Origin: Symmachiella dynata
Lineage (GTDB): Bacteria; Planctomycetota; Planctomycetia; Planctomycetales; Planctomycetaceae
Assembly: GCF_007747995.1 (NCBI RefSeq)
Contig: NZ_CP036276.1
Span: forward strand, 1,107,001 to 1,171,000
Length of the DNA stretch: 64,000 nucleotides
Direction of reading: 5' to 3'
In this document: piece by piece, positions 63,147-64,000 of the stretch
Position numbering within the stretch: the first letter of the stretch is position 1
Layout: the number at the start of each line of letters is the position of its first letter
Program-made: the position numbers and the translations under genes
The notes under the pieces: model-generated
What the model saw: only the letters and a program-made list of their open reading frames with translations
Databases searched by the model: none
Told to the model about the DNA's origin: nothing

Positions 63147-64000
63147 ATGTCAAAATCCTTTACGCTTCTAAGCGCTTTGCTCGTGCTCTGGTTCACAAAC
63201 GCTTTGAATGCGGAGGATTTTGCCATTCGAGATGGCGAGACTGTCGGCTTTTTGGGGGATAGTATCACTGCAGCAAGGACATACGGAAAGCACATCGAAA
63301 AATTCACACTCTTGCGCTATCCGGAGCGGGAAGTGCATTTCATCAATTTGGGGAGAGGTGGTGACACAGCAGCGGGTGGCCTCAAGCGGCTTGAGCGGGA
63401 TGTGTTTGATAATGGCGTGACTCTGCTAACCGTTGCGTATGGCGTCAACGATATCGGTTGGGGGGCCAAGGCGGATGACGAACACCGGCAATTGTATCTC
63501 GATTCGATTCGCAAAATCGTTGCGGCTTGCAAGAAACGAGGCGTCCGGGTTTATATTTGTTCGGCAGCAATCACCGCGGGACATCCTGACAAGACCAAGA
63601 ATGATTTTCTCCAACAGATGTGCGATGCGGGATTGGCCATTGCCCGAGATGAGGGGGCAGGGACCATTGATATTCAGCGGACCATGCGAGACATCCAGCG
63701 GTCGGTTCTTACCGCGAATGAGTCTCTTCCAGTTGAGAAGCATGAATCGTTGCACGTTGCCGACGGCATTCACCTGAATGACTTGGGGCAAATGGCGATG
63801 GCCTATGCGATTTTGAAGGGATTGGGAGCGCCGGCTGATGTCTCATCCTGTGTCATCGATGCCGCGGCTGGTCAGGTTCTAGAAACAAACGGTTGTCAAA
63901 TCTCTGAGGTCACTGCTGCTGACGATACCATAACCTTCACGCGCCTGGATCGAGGCCTGCCGTACAACAGCGGCGCGTTCGCGACCTTGAAGTATCGCTA
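63147..64000 (+). CDS. SGNH/GDSL hydrolase, truncated by the window edge
   Basis: 284 codons are visible from ATG 63147 (GGGAG upstream); the gene continues past the right edge. A signal peptide ends at LNA/ED (about residue 22). Motifs of the SGNH family are in order: GFLGDSITAA (block I, nucleophile serine), LGRGGDTAAGG (block II glycine), YGVNDIGW (block III asparagine) and DGIHLNDLG (block V Asp-x2-His). It is a serine esterase acting on acyl or acetyl groups, possibly on sugars. A beta-rich C-terminal region begins near 235. Confidence 0.92.
   Translation, partial: MSKSFTLLSALLVLWFTNALNAEDFAIRDGETVGFLGDSITAARTYGKHIEKFTLLRYPEREVHFINLGRGGDTAAGGLKRLERDVFDNGVTLLTVAYGVNDIGWGAKADDEHRQLYLDSIRKIVAACKKRGVRVYICSAAITAGHPDKTKNDFLQQMCDAGLAIARDEGAGTIDIQRTMRDIQRSVLTANESLPVEKHESLHVADGIHLNDLGQMAMAYAILKGLGAPADVSSCVIDAAAGQVLETNGCQISEVTAADDTITFTRLDRGLPYNSGAFATLKYR

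Overview
The window reads as a chromosomal segment of a planctomycete (phylum Planctomycetota). The evidence is the protein repertoire: four extracellular sulfatases, a DUF1501 protein, a DUF1559 pilin-like protein followed by its small lipoprotein, several planctomycete-style leucine-rich-repeat (LRR) proteins, secreted beta-propeller hydrolase-like proteins, and an R/N/P-repeat surface protein. No rRNA, tRNA or CRISPR array was recognised. Genus cannot be fixed by eye; Gimesia/Symmachiella-like relatives are a guess.

Layout. 1-4.3 kb: end of a SlyX-like gene, an exo/endonuclease/phosphatase-fold protein behind a zinc-ribbon membrane protein, a ParD-ParE toxin-antitoxin pair whose toxin has a stop at codon 4, a membrane C39-like cysteine peptidase and a YjdF/DUF2238 membrane protein. 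4.4-8.3 kb: RtcB RNA ligase and three exported or peptidase-like proteins. 8.6-16.1 kb: a promoter and a type I secretion-like set (ABC protein with a badly degenerate ATPase, HlyD adaptor, TolC-like outer membrane lipoprotein), with a ribosome-hibernation-factor-like gene between and a NhaR-type LysR regulator after. 16.2-19.7 kb: two secreted beta-propeller proteins and a palindromic repeat element. 19.7-25.7 kb: a VIT/VWA protein with a GlyGly-TM-Arg tail translationally abutted to a rhombosortase, then a giant acyltransferase/papain-like fusion. 25.8-36.6 kb: sulfatases, an HTTM protein, a DUF1559 pair, an LRR lipoprotein, a purple-acid-phosphatase-like enzyme and a two-sulfatase operon.

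36.7-37.7 kb is a complete 961-bp insertion sequence with 17-bp perfect inverted repeats and a 5-bp target duplication. 37.7-52.7 kb: an FHA + response-regulator operon, a large LRR protein, a sialidase-like protein, a DUF2293-DUF1653 pair, DinB, a CNNM/CorC transporter, a SnoaL-like protein overlapping the repeat surface protein, a small LRR protein and a carboxypeptidase-regulatory-like protein. 52.8-59.3 kb is the most notable locus: an M48-type metallopeptidase overlapping by 4 bp a 1758-residue protein made of a degenerate kinase C-lobe, DUF4011, a superfamily 1 helicase and a Vsr/DUF559-like nuclease, a plausible uncharacterised two-gene defence system. 59.6-64 kb: a frameshifted sulfatase, a DUF1501 protein and a truncated SGNH hydrolase.

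Four themes join the genes: polysaccharide/sulfate-ester scavenging at the cell surface; export and surface anchoring (type I system, rhombosortase, pilin-like protein, lipoproteins); phospho-signalling (FHA, REC, pseudokinase); and genome conflict (toxin-antitoxin, IS, helicase-nuclease operon). All function calls come from reading the sequence and remembered family motifs; no database search was run.
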